In this document: in pieces, positions 16,188 to 25,400 of the stretch
How the letters are laid out: each line of letters starts with the position of its first letter
Numbering within the stretch: position 1 is the stretch's first letter
The notes under the pieces: model-generated
The model's database searches: none
What the model was told of the DNA's origin: nothing
Seen by the model: the letters and a program-made list of their open reading frames with translations, nothing else
Source of the DNA: Streptomyces olivochromogenes
GTDB lineage: Bacteria; Actinomycetota; Actinomycetes; Streptomycetales; Streptomycetaceae
Length of the DNA stretch: 64,000 bases
Assembly (NCBI RefSeq): GCF_001514115.1
Contig: NZ_KQ948461.1
Span: 297,783-361,782, forward strand
Reading direction: 5' to 3'
Position numbers and translations under genes: made by a program

Positions 16188-17639
16188 TCATGGCTCTCGG
16201 TGCTCGTGGGCCGCCGATTCCAGCGCCGTGATCTCCGCCTCGGCCAGGCGGGCCTCGGCGTCGACGTCGATCGACCGGGTGAGCAGCCAGTAGAGCACCG
16301 CGGAGACGGGCAGCCCGATGAACAGGGCGATGTCCGCACCGCCGAGCGCGTGGGCGGCGGGTCCGACGTAGAGCGTGCCGACGGAGAAGAACGGCACCAT
16401 GACGGCGAAGCCGACCAGGTAGGAGATGATGCCGTGCCAGCCCCAGCGGCCGTAGATGCCGTGCGGGTTGAAGATCTCGGCGACCGCGTAGTGGCCGCGG
16501 CGCACCACGTAGTAGTCCATGAGGTTGACGGCGGTCCACGGGATGAACAGGTAGAGCACCACCAGCAGGAAGTTGTTGAAGTTCTCGAGGAAGTGGGCGG
16601 TGGAGGCCAGTGCCCCCACCACGGACAGCACCGCGGTGAGGCCGATCGTCACGAGCCGTACGGCGACGGTGGGCCGCACTCTCTTGAACGAGTCGATCGC
16701 GCTGATGAGCGTGAGGGACCCGCCGTACATGTTCAGGGCGGTCACCGAGATCAGGCCCAGGGCGGAGAACAGCAGGACGATCGCGCCGAAGCCGCTGAAG
16801 ACCTTGTCGCCCGCCGCGTTGATCGAGCGCACGGTCTCGAAGTCCTTGCCCGCCCACGCGGCGAGCAGAGCCCCCAGACACATCAGCCAGATGCCGCCGA
16901 GCGCCGACCCGAAGTATGTCCAGTAGAAGGTCTTGCGGACGGTCACGTCCGGCGGGAGGTAGCGGGAGTAGTCCGAGACGTAGATGGCCCAGCTGATCTG
17001 GTATCCGGCGACCACGCCGAACTGCGCGAGGAACGGGGTCCACTGGAAGCCGTCGAGGTCGAAGGAGCCCGGGGGATAGTGCAGGGTGAGGAGGATGCCC
17101 ACGGTGAAGATCCCGAAGACGACCAGGAAGGTGTAGGTGAGGACCCGCTCGGCGCGGTGGATGACGTCGTAGCCCACCAGCGCGATGACGAACCCGATGA
17201 GGGTGACCACGACGACCCACAGCTTGACGCCGCCGTGCAAGGTGGTGTGCAGGGCCTCACCGGCCAGGATCGTGTTGAAGATGTTGAACCCCGCGTACTG
17301 CACATAGGCGAACAGCCATACGAGCAGGGCCCCGACGTAGCCGAACTGCGGCCGTGACTGGATCATCTGCGGCAGCCCCAGCTGCGGGCCCTGCGCGGAG
17401 TGGAAGGCCATGAAGAACGTGCCGAGGATGGTGCCCGCGGCGATCGCGATCAGCGACCAGATGAGGTTGCCGCCCTCGGTGATGCTGATCAGCCCCACCG
17501 CCAGGGTGGCGATCTGTGCGTTGGACATGAACCACAGAGGCCCCAGGTGCCAGAGCTTTCCGTGCCGCTCGTCCAGGGGGACGTAGTCGATGGAGCGGAT
17601 TTCCAGACCCGATACCCGTGGCTGCGACGACGTCGTCAC
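16188..17639 (-). CDS. NCS1-family cytosine/purine permease
   Basis: A 483-residue protein with about 12 membrane segments. It starts at a GTG with a strong AAAGGAGG upstream. Family features include GPLWFMSNAQIATLAVGLI near residue 32, SRPQFGYVGALLVW, and SWAIYVSDYSRYLPPDVTV. NCS1 proteins import nucleobases, allantoin, hydantoins or related compounds with Na+ or H+. No catabolic gene for such compounds is adjacent. A short inverted repeat lies just upstream. Confidence 0.88.
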   Translation of the reverse strand: MTTSSQPRVSGLEIRSIDYVPLDERHGKLWHLGPLWFMSNAQIATLAVGLISITEGGNLIWSLIAIAAGTILGTFFMAFHSAQGPQLGLPQMIQSRPQFGYVGALLVWLFAYVQYAGFNIFNTILAGEALHTTLHGGVKLWVVVVTLIGFVIALVGYDVIHRAERVLTYTFLVVFGIFTVGILLTLHYPPGSFDLDGFQWTPFLAQFGVVAGYQISWAIYVSDYSRYLPPDVTVRKTFYWTYFGSALGGIWLMCLGALLAAWAGKDFETVRSINAAGDKVFSGFGAIVLLFSALGLISVTALNMYGGSLTLISAIDSFKRVRPTVAVRLVTIGLTAVLSVVGALASTAHFLENFNNFLLVVLYLFIPWTAVNLMDYYVVRRGHYAVAEIFNPHGIYGRWGWHGIISYLVGFAVMVPFFSVGTLYVGPAAHALGGADIALFIGLPVSAVLYWLLTRSIDVDAEARLAEAEITALESAAHEHREP

Positions 17640-17660
17640 GAGTGCCTCCTTTGAGCGGGT

Positions 17661-17674
17661 TCATCATGTGATGA
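17661..17674. promoter_or_regulatory. Inverted repeat upstream of NCS1 permease
   Basis: TCATCA-TG-TGATGA lies 22 bp upstream of the permease start, just beyond its ribosome-binding site. It is a candidate operator; no regulator gene is adjacent. Confidence 0.4.
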
Positions 17675-17798
17675 GAAGATTAACCGCCTATGATCACGTT
17701 CTTCCTCTTGTCGTACCGGCCGAGGAGGGCCGTACCGGTCAGTATGTCCGACCGGTACGCAGTGCAACCCCCGGTGCGTCACGCCACTGAAAGGATGA

Positions 17799-18137
17799 AA
17801 TCGGCTCTTCGGCGCCTCGGGGGCCAGCGACGACGTACTCCTGGAAAGGCCCGGGGAGTTCGGCGACGCGATGGGCGACAGCGTCGCCGTCTCGGGCAAC
17901 GCGAGTGGGGCCGGCGGTGACGACGTCATCGACCTCGGCGAGGGCGGCGGCACGATGGCGACCGGGGACCACTCCGCTTCCGGGAGCACCGCGGTCGGCT
18001 CCGGCAACGACCGGATCGCGGGAGGAAGCGTGGGGGAGTTCCTCATCGTCGGCGACAGTTCCCTGGGGGACGCCACCGGGGCGACCGCCGGGCGCGATGT
18101 GATCTACGGGCGCGGTGGCAACGACCTCAGGACCAGA
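17799..18137 (+). pseudogene. Remnant of an RTX-like calcium-binding protein
   Basis: The plus-strand frame opens right after a TGA at 17796. It encodes GASGASDDVLLERPGEFGDA, then GGDDVIDLGEGGG, VGSGNDRIAGGSV, and GRDVIYGRGGNDL. These resemble the aspartate/glycine-rich nonapeptides of hemolysin-type calcium-binding proteins. There is no good start with a ribosome-binding site (an ATG occurs at 17871). The sequence ceases to be RTX-like at about 18130 and runs into the antisense of the next gene. It looks like an internal piece that lost both ends. Confidence 0.5.
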
Positions 18138-18163
18138 GGTCTCCATAGGCCGCGGGTCGGGGA

Positions 18164-18472
18164 TTACGCGCGGCCGGGGAGTTTGCTCGCGAGCACGTCG
18201 ACGTACTCGATGACGGGCGGTTCACGGAGCAGCTCGGGTCCCTTCTCCGCGAGTGCCTTGCCCACGCCGCCGACCAGATGGGCCCGGCGGTCGGCGTCGT
18301 CGGGGAACGCGTCGAAGATGGCGAAGGTGGACTCGTCCAGCTGCACGGCGAACCACGCCACCGTGGCGGGCTCGTCCTCGACGACGGCCCGAGCGCCGGT
18401 CAGAAACTCCGCGAGGTCCCTCTCCCTGCCGGGTTTGGCCTGGACCCGGACCCACAAGCCGACGTTGACCAT
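18164..18472 (-). CDS. Antibiotic biosynthesis monooxygenase (ABM) domain protein
   Basis: A 102-residue protein starting MVNVGLWVRVQAKPGRERDL with GGGAGGCGG upstream. It is a ferredoxin-like ABM fold: strands around VRVQAKPG, helix DLAEFLTGARAVV, then ATVAWFAVQLDESTFAIFD and a C-terminal EYVDVLASKL. Family members oxidise polyketide phenols or quinols without cofactors, or act as heme or small-molecule binders. This one stands alone, so its role is open. Confidence 0.8.
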   Translation of the reverse strand: MVNVGLWVRVQAKPGRERDLAEFLTGARAVVEDEPATVAWFAVQLDESTFAIFDAFPDDADRRAHLVGGVGKALAEKGPELLREPPVIEYVDVLASKLPGRA

Positions 18473-18728
18473 GCCAGCCGCCTCCCAGCACGCAGCTTGT
18501 GGTCGTTTTGTCACTGCCTCAACCCTGCCACGCCCGAGGGGCATGTCAACCGGGGCCACTTCTCGCGGGCTCGGCCCGCGGCGCCGCACCCCCCTTCGAG
18601 GTGAAGCCGTGTCCGTGCCGGTCCGCAGGACCGGGCCCCGGTTGACGATCTGGCTGCTGACACCGTCGGACACGGCTGCCCCGCTCTTGCCCCCGCGTCT
18701 TGCCCCCGTGCCGTTCCGGCCGCAGAGT

Positions 18729-19103
18729 TCAGTCCGCCGCGCGCCGAGCGGAATGATCGAACGCCAGCGAGTGCTGCTCGGGCTCGGGCCTGCCGTCGCG
18801 CCGGGCCTCGTGCTGGTCGAGGAGGGTCAGCAGGCCCTCTACGCTCAACCCGGCCTCGGCCGGGTGCCGCAGGATGGTCCCCGGTTCGATGTGGTAGACG
18901 TTGGAGCGGCCCTGGCGGGTGTGGGTGAGATAGCCGTCCTGCTCCAGATCGGAAATGATCTTCTGGACGGCGCGCTCGGTGAGTCGGCACCGGGCGGCGA
19001 TGTCACGGATACGGGTTCCCTGGTCCCTGGAGATCGCGGCCAGCACTCGGGCGTGGTTGGTCAGAAAGGTCCAACCGGTATGTCCCTGCGGTACTTCACC
19101 CAT
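18729..19103 (-). CDS. Winged helix-turn-helix regulator (MarR-like)
   Basis: A 124-residue protein starting MGEVPQGHTGWTFLTNHARV. The winged helix spans residues 20-80: RIRDIAARCRLTERAVQKII is the recognition unit and DGYLTHTRQGRSNVYHIEP is the wing. The C-terminus is a short charged tail. The ribosome-binding site is weak. It is probably a small DNA-binding regulator; the target is unknown. Confidence 0.75.
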   Translation of the reverse strand: MGEVPQGHTGWTFLTNHARVLAAISRDQGTRIRDIAARCRLTERAVQKIISDLEQDGYLTHTRQGRSNVYHIEPGTILRHPAEAGLSVEGLLTLLDQHEARRDGRPEPEQHSLAFDHSARRAAD

Positions 19104-19235
19104 GTCTTGAGGATACGGCTCGGCATTCGCGCATTCAAAAGGGTGAAAGAAAGTTCCTGTATCTCTTGACGTGTGAGGATCCGAAGGCCGACGCTTGGAG
19201 TAGTGAGATAGGCGGATGCCCCAGGAGCGACTGCC

Positions 19236-19472
19236 ATGCACGAACGTCCACTCTCCGTCCAGGTCGGGAGCGCAGGCTTCGGCCCGTTCCTGAAGGTCGA
19301 GGCACGTCCGGCCGGTGAGCGGACGGCCGGCGCGTTCTCCGGTGACATCGACACCGAGCACCGACTCCAGCGCTCCCTGCGCGAAGCCCCCGTGCGGTCG
19401 ATCGGTGGACCGCCGACGGCCGTGACAGGCATCCCGGCGAGAACGACTCAGCGCACAAGGAGGATGGGTTGA
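19236..19472 (+). CDS. Possible small protein coupled to the ANTAR gene (78 aa)
   Basis: An ATG at 19236 preceded by CCAGGAG opens a 78-residue frame. Its stop (TGA 19470-19472) overlaps the TTG start of the next gene by three bases (TTGA). The spacing and the overlap favour translational coupling. The sequence (MHERPLSVQVGSAGFGPFLK and onward) has no recognised domain. It could equally be a spurious frame ahead of the ANTAR gene. Confidence 0.4.
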   Translation: MHERPLSVQVGSAGFGPFLKVEARPAGERTAGAFSGDIDTEHRLQRSLREAPVRSIGGPPTAVTGIPARTTQRTRRMG

Positions 19473-19873
19473 GCGACGACGCCGAGCAGGACCTGCGCAC
19501 CGAAGTCGTCCAGCTCAAACGGGCCATGCGGACCCGGCCGGTCATCGATCTGGCCCGGGGAGTCCTGATGGCCTCGTTCGGCCTGAGCGCCGCCGACGCC
19601 TGGAATGTCTTGGTCGAGGTGTCCCAGCACACCAACACCAAGGTCCACCATGTCGCCGAAGACCTGGTCGGCGCCGTCAACGGAGATCCGCTTCCCGACC
19701 CGCTCCGGCAGCACGTGTCCGCGGCGGTCGCCGAAGTCCTCGGTCCCCATGCCCCCAACCATCCGCGTACCGAGTGGACCTCTCTCGTCGACCGGACGTC
19801 ACAGGCGGGCGGCGACAACGACACGCCGCCGATGTCCGACCGACATCGCGATCTGTCGTCGGACCCACTCTGA
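19469..19873 (+). CDS. ANTAR-domain protein
   Basis: A 134-residue protein with a TTG start preceded by AAGGAGG (19457-19463). An ATG at 19464 would hit a stop after two codons. Residues 9-65 (TEVVQLKRAMRTRPVIDLAR, then LMASFGLSAADAWNVLVEVS) form the three-helix ANTAR RNA-binding domain, which promotes antitermination at paired hairpins in mRNA. No sensor (GAF or receiver) domain is fused to it, and no target hairpins were identified in the window. Confidence 0.8.
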   Translation: MSDDAEQDLRTEVVQLKRAMRTRPVIDLARGVLMASFGLSAADAWNVLVEVSQHTNTKVHHVAEDLVGAVNGDPLPDPLRQHVSAAVAEVLGPHAPNHPRTEWTSLVDRTSQAGGDNDTPPMSDRHRDLSSDPL

Positions 19874-19892
19874 CCCCTGGTCCTTGGCCCCG

Positions 19893-20705
19893 TCACACAC
19901 GCTTGCGGCCGACGCCCGCGTACACCCAGTACTCCGACGGGTTCTCCGGGATGTGGTCGTCCGGGGCCGGGCGCCACAGGGGTACGTAGACCAGGTCGGG
20001 CTGCACCAGGTCGAAGCCCTCGAAGAGGTCCCGGATCTCGCCGCGGGAGCGGGCGGTGACCGGGGATGTGGCCTTGGACCGGTACAGCCGCCCCACCGCG
20101 GCGGCCGTGTCCGGGCGATCCTGGTTCGTCGCATGCGTGAGCGCCAGCCAGCTCCCCTCCGGCAGGGCGTCCCGGAACGCGGCCACGATGCCGGCGGGGT
20201 TCTCCTCGGGCGTGATGAAGTGCAGGATCGTGATCATCAGCACCGCGATGGGCTGCTCGAAGTCGATCAGCTTCCGTACCTGCGGGGACGACAGGATGTC
20301 GGCCGGCCGGCGGATGTCGGCGTCGACGATGTCCGCGCCGGGATTGTCGGCGAGCAGTGCGGTGCTGTGGGCCACGGCCACCGGGTCGCTGTCCACGTAG
20401 ACCACCCGGGCGTCCGGGCTGGCCGCCTGTGCCACCTCGTGCACGTTGCCCTGTGTCGGGATGCCCGATCCGAGGTCGATGAACTGCCGTACCCCGGCCT
20501 CGACCAGAAAACGCACGGCACGGCCGAGAAAGGCGCGATTGGCCCGCGCCAGCGTGCGCACCTGGGGGTCGATCGCCGTGAAGGCCGCCAACGCCTCCCG
20601 GTCTATGGGGAAATTGTGCTGTCCGCCGAGCATCGCGTCGTACATCCGGGCAACGCTCGCCTTGTCGGGATCGATCCCCTGTGGGAGACCGTCGTTGTCG
20701 GCCAA
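19893..20705 (-). CDS. SAM-dependent methyltransferase, DUF574 family
   Basis: A 270-residue protein with a TTG start and GGGAG five bases upstream. The SAM-binding motif is FIDLGSGIPTQGNVHEVAQ with the acidic strand end VVYVDSDPVAV. The N-terminal signature SVARMYDAMLGGQHNFPIDR is typical of this family, which is expanded in Streptomyces. The substrate is unknown. It is divergent from the PP2C phosphatase gene, a pairing consistent with a signalling neighbourhood. Confidence 0.9.
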   Translation of the reverse strand: MADNDGLPQGIDPDKASVARMYDAMLGGQHNFPIDREALAAFTAIDPQVRTLARANRAFLGRAVRFLVEAGVRQFIDLGSGIPTQGNVHEVAQAASPDARVVYVDSDPVAVAHSTALLADNPGADIVDADIRRPADILSSPQVRKLIDFEQPIAVLMITILHFITPEENPAGIVAAFRDALPEGSWLALTHATNQDRPDTAAAVGRLYRSKATSPVTARSRGEIRDLFEGFDLVQPDLVYVPLWRPAPDDHIPENPSEYWVYAGVGRKRV

Positions 20706-20847
20706 CTCAACTCCCTGTCATGTCCGTGATCTTGACGCTCCATCATATAGTTGCCGACCATGTGTGGCGGGTCGATGCCCAGGCCACGCTGCCGGAGCCG
20801 CGCCCCACCGGAAAGGCACAACCCTGCGGAACGAAGCGCACTGTCCC

Positions 20848-22251
20848 ATGGACGACGAACCCGCCATCGCGCGTTCACCCCGTCGGCCGGCCTTTTCCCC
20901 CGCGGCCGACGCCATCGGCTCGGAACTCGACCTGCGCCTGACCGGCAGCCATGTCGTCGACGCGCTGACGCCCGGGTTCTGCGACGCGGCCTCCGTCTAC
21001 CTGCTGGAGCGCTGGCTGCTGGAGGAGAACGCGTACGCCTGCGCGGAACCACCGCAGATCGAGGCCCGCCGACTGGCGCTGCGCATCGGAACGGACGCGC
21101 CCGAGGACTGGGAGGGGCTGCTGCCGGTCGGCGAGGTCATCGTCTTTCCGCGCGGTACGCCCTACACACGGGCCATCGCCACCCTCGAGGCGCAACTGCT
21201 CGACACGGTCGACGCCCATACGTCCGCGCGGCTCAGCACCTCCGGTGGCGGTGACTCCCGCATGGACGTCCTCCTGCGCACGGCTTCCTTCCTCGTCGTC
21301 CCGCTGCATCTGCGCGGTACCGCCGTCGGATTCATCGCCTGCACGCGCGGCCCGGACCAGACGCCCTTCCTGCCCGCCGACGCCGAGGCCGTGGAGTCGC
21401 TGGCGGCGCGCGCCTGCGTGGCCCTGGACAACGCGCGCCGATACGAACGCGAGCGTCGTACGGCACTGGCCATCCGTCGAAGCCTGTTCCCCGCCACCGG
21501 GCAGGTGTTCGAGGGGTGCCGTATCGCCCACGGCTACCTCCCCGCGGGGCACGACAACATCATCGGAGGTGACTGGTTCGACGTGCTGCCCCGGCCGGGA
21601 GGCCGCGTCAGTCTCATCGTCGGGGACGCCATGGGGCACGGTCCGGAATCGGCCGTCGCCATGATCCAGCTGCGCACCGCCGTCCGTACCCTGGCGGGAC
21701 TGGACATCACCCCGGCCGAGCTGATGCACCGTCTCGACGCGCTCGCCTGTGACACACCGGGAGCTTCCTTCGCCACGTGCATGTACGCCGAGTGGGACGC
21801 GGGGCGTCGCATCTGCACCTTCGTCGGAGCCGGCCACCCGCCCCCGCTGATCCGCGATTCGGGCGGACGGACCGGGCCGGTCACTCTCACCAGCCCGGGC
21901 CTGCCCCTCGGACTCGGCATGGGGACGTACGAACCCACCGTCCTGCACGTGCCCGACCCGGTGCTGCTCCTGCTCTACAGCGACGGCCTGGTCGAGTCCC
22001 GCCACACCGACATCGACCAGGGCATCGCCCGTCTCGCCGGCCTTCTCGACACGGACGGAGACGACCCCGGCCGCGTCACCGGCCCGGACACCCTGGACTC
22101 CCTGTGCCGGCGGCTGCTGCACGGCACGTCGGCCACCAACGACGGAGCGGACGACCGCACGCTCCTGCTCACCGAACTCGTACCCGCGAAGATCCCACCC
22201 CCGCCGCAGGAGCCGGAGAGCTCCCCCGATCGCCTGGCGCGACCGCGTTAA
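20848..22251 (+). CDS. GAF-SpoIIE (PP2C-type) serine phosphatase
   Basis: A 467-residue cytoplasmic protein. Residues 35-200 are a GAF-like sensor (LVVPLHLRGTAVGFIACTRG). A helix (ARRYERERRTALAIRRSLFP) links it to the SpoIIE phosphatase domain. Metal-binding aspartates are in GGDWFD (240-245), VGDAMGHG (258-265), YSDGLVE and DDRTLLL. Such proteins dephosphorylate anti-anti-sigma factors and so activate stress sigma factors. No anti-sigma gene is adjacent. The ribosome-binding site is weak. The stop codon lies inside a 22-bp tandem duplication. Confidence 0.88.
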   Translation: MDDEPAIARSPRRPAFSPAADAIGSELDLRLTGSHVVDALTPGFCDAASVYLLERWLLEENAYACAEPPQIEARRLALRIGTDAPEDWEGLLPVGEVIVFPRGTPYTRAIATLEAQLLDTVDAHTSARLSTSGGGDSRMDVLLRTASFLVVPLHLRGTAVGFIACTRGPDQTPFLPADAEAVESLAARACVALDNARRYERERRTALAIRRSLFPATGQVFEGCRIAHGYLPAGHDNIIGGDWFDVLPRPGGRVSLIVGDAMGHGPESAVAMIQLRTAVRTLAGLDITPAELMHRLDALACDTPGASFATCMYAEWDAGRRICTFVGAGHPPPLIRDSGGRTGPVTLTSPGLPLGLGMGTYEPTVLHVPDPVLLLLYSDGLVESRHTDIDQGIARLAGLLDTDGDDPGRVTGPDTLDSLCRRLLHGTSATNDGADDRTLLLTELVPAKIPPPPQEPESSPDRLARPR

Positions 22252-22272
22252 TCGCCTGCCGCGACCGCGTTA
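22229..22272. repeat. 22-bp tandem duplication across a stop codon
   Basis: Copy 1 (22229-22250) and copy 2 (22251-22272) each run from ATCGCCTG to CGACCGCGTTA and differ at one base. The TAA stop of the phosphatase gene is formed at the junction. The duplication probably added sequence after the original C-terminus or set the present stop. Confidence 0.8.
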
Positions 22273-22331
22273 GGAGTTGCCCTGCGGTGGTACACGGAGG
22301 AGACGAGGGGGGCTCATTGCGGGAGGTTGCA

Positions 22332-22487
22332 ATGCTTGTCCTCGGCATCATTCTGCTCGTCGTCGGTTTCGTCACGGGCCTCAGTATTCTTTGGACGATC
22401 GGCGTGATCCTTGTGATCATCGGACTCGTCCTGTGGATCCTCGGGGCTGCCGGACACGCTGTCGGTGGTCGCCGCCACTACTGGTGA
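22332..22487 (+). CDS. Small hydrophobic membrane protein (51 aa)
   Basis: A 51-residue protein with GGGAGG six bases upstream of the ATG. Two hydrophobic segments (MLVLGIILLVVGFVTGLSIL and TIGVILVIIGLVLWILGAAG) are followed by a short basic tail, GGRRHYW. It matches small Streptomyces membrane proteins of DUF6131 type. Its 3' end overlaps the end of the convergent rhamnosidase gene by 10 bp. The function is unknown. Confidence 0.8.
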   Translation: MLVLGIILLVVGFVTGLSILWTIGVILVIIGLVLWILGAAGHAVGGRRHYW

Positions 22488-25400
22488 CTGGGGCCGCGGG
22501 CAGCCCCCTGTGCGCGCCGGGTCGTGAAACGGTGGTCGCCGGAGCCGACCTGGTACACCACGTAGCCGTCCTCGGTCCGCAGAAACGTCGCGGGGGTGTG
22601 GGTCACCACGTCCGGGTCTTCCCCGGGGACCCACACCTCCGCGGTCGTGTTGGGAGGCACGGCGCACGTCAGGGCGAAGCCGCCGGATCGTTGCCGCCAC
22701 CCTGTGGAGACCGGGCCGTAGACGGAGGCGAACGTGGCGCGGGCGGTGGTCACGTCGCCGCCCGGGCGGGGGCGTATGACGATCTCGCGGTAGCCGGGCC
22801 GGCCCGCCGAGATACCGGCGATGTTGGTGTACATCCACTCGCCCACCGAACCGTACGCGTAGTGGTTGAAGGAGTTCATGGCCGGGGTCTGGAAGCTGCC
22901 GTCGGGCTGGATGGAGTCCCAGCGTTCCCACATCGTGGTGGAGCCCTTGTCGATCTGGTAGCCCCAGCTGGGGAAGGAGCGTTGCCCAAGCAGCCGGTGG
23001 GCGACGTCGGTGTGGCCGGTGTCGGTGAGGACGGGCAGCAGCCGTGGCGTACCGAGGAAGCCCGTCGAAAGGTGCCAGTCCTTGGCCTCGATGAGCGCGA
23101 CGAGGCGGTCGGCCGATGCCTTGCGCAGCGCGTCCGGCAGGAGGTTCATCGACAGGGCGAGGACATAGGCCGTCTGCGTGTCACCCTTCACCTTGCCGGC
23201 GGCGGTGACGTACGCGTTCTGGAAAACGGTGCGGACTCGCTCGAAGAGGTCGAGGTAGGGGGCGGGGTCCTTGCCGAGCTCCTCGGCCGTGCGGGCCGCG
23301 AGGTCGGCGCTGTGCGCGAAGTACGCGGTGGCGATGACGTCCTTCGGAGTCTCGTCGGAGACGTTCAGCCAGTCGCCGTACCCGCCGGCCGGCCGCAGCA
23401 GGTGGTCGCTGTTCTTCTCCAGGTACTTCAGCCAGGCCTGGATGGAGGGCCAGGCGTCTTCCAGGACCTGCCGGTCTCCGTACGCCTGGTACAGGGACCA
23501 GGGGACCGTGACGCCCGCGTCGCCCCATCCGGCGACACCGTTGCCGACCGTGCCGACCATGGGTGCCACATCCGTGAAGGCGCCCTCCGGGGTCTGTGCG
23601 TCGCGCAGGTCCACGAGCCACTTGGTGAGGAAGCGGGCCGATTCCATCGTGTACGCCGCCGTGGGCGCGAAGACGTTGATGTCGCCCGTCCATCCCAGGC
23701 GCTCGTCGCGCGCGGGTGTGTCCGTCGGGACGGACAGGAAGTTGCCGCGCTGCCCCCAAGTGATGTTGCTGTGCAGCTTGTTGAGCATCGGGACGTCGGT
23801 CTCGAAGTCGAGGGTGAAGGGCGCGGAGGTGTGCATGACGCGGCCCGTCACGGCCGTCGCCGGGGGAGTGCCGGGGAACCCGGTCACCTCGACGTAGCGG
23901 AATCCGTGGAAGGTGAAGCGCGGCTCGTACGTCTCCTCGCCGCCGCCCTTGAGGGTGTACGTGTCCGTGGCGGCGGCGGTGCGCAGATTCGCGGTGTAGA
24001 GGGTGCCGTCCGGGTTGAGCACCTCGGCGTGCCTCAGACGTACGGTCGTTCCCGCCTCGCCCGCGACGCGCAGCCGTACCGATCCGACCATGTTCTGGCC
24101 GAGGTCGAAGACGAAGACGCCCGGCTCCGGTTCGGTCACCGTCCTTGCCGTGAGTTCCCCGGCCACCCGGACCGGGCGGTCCACCTGCGCGACGATCAGG
24201 TCGGGAGCGGCGTCGCCCGCGGCGCGGACGCCGAGCCAGGCACGGTCGTCGAAGCCGGGTGAGGTCCACCCCGAGGTCTCCTTGCGCGCGTCGTACGTCT
24301 CGCCGCCCAGCAGGTCGGCGGAGACGATCGGTCCGGACGCGGCCCGCCAGTCCGTGCCCGAGACGATGCGCTCACTCGTCCCGTCGGCGTACTCGACCTC
24401 CAACTGCGCTAGCAGCGCGGGGTGTTCGCCGTACTGATGGGGTCCGAACATACCGACGTCGCCCGCGTACCAGCCCGGAGCCACGTACGCGCCGACGGCG
24501 TTGGCGCCGGGCCGCAGGAGCGTGGTGACGTCGTACGTCTGGTACTGGACGCGTTCGCGGTAGTCCGTCCAGCCGGGAGCGAGCTGATCGCGGCCCACAC
24601 GGCGGCCGTTGAGATGGGCTTCGTACAGGCCGAGAGCCGTGGCGTACAGGCGGGCGCGGGCCACCTTCTTGCCCGGCAGCCTGAACTCGTGGCGCAGCTG
24701 GTCGGCCGCGTACGACGCAGGGACGACCCGCCCCCAGGGCCCGGCTCCCCAGGCGGCGGCCTCCTTCGCCGCCGGCCAGCCGCTGTCGTCGAAGTCCGCC
24801 TCGCGCCAGCCGGCGGAGGGCTCCTTGTCCGTCGACCTCCAGGAGTCGTCGGTGACGATCCGCTGTTCGCCGGATGCCGTGTGCAGGACGAGGACGGCGA
24901 CCAGACCGGCGGGTCCCTCGGTCGCGTTGGTCGCCGAGACCGCGAGGACGTTCTTCCCGGAACGCAGCTGAGCGAGGACGTCGATGACGGCCGGTCGGCG
25001 CCAGCCCTCGTTGTCCGTCGCCAGGTCGGTACGGGCCACCTCGGTGCCGTTCACGGAAACGGCGTACACGTTGTCGGCGGTGATGGCCAGGGTCGCCGCC
25101 GTGACGCCGTCCGGGAGATCGAGGGCGTGACGGAACCAACGGGTGCCCGCGGGCGCGCTGTTGGCCGGTTCGCCCTCGGGGAACCAGATCCACGCGCTGC
25201 CCTCCAGGGATGGTGCGTCGGTGAGAGCCGGAGGAGCCGAGACCCACTCCGCCGACCACTGCGCGGCGTCCATGAGGCCCGTCTCCCACCATGCCGCCGC
25301 GCTCCAGGGGGAGGCGTCGCCCTTGGCGTCCCAGACGCGTACGGACCAGAAGTAGCGTGTCCGCGGCTTCAGTCGGGGTCCCGCGTACGGGACGAGTACG

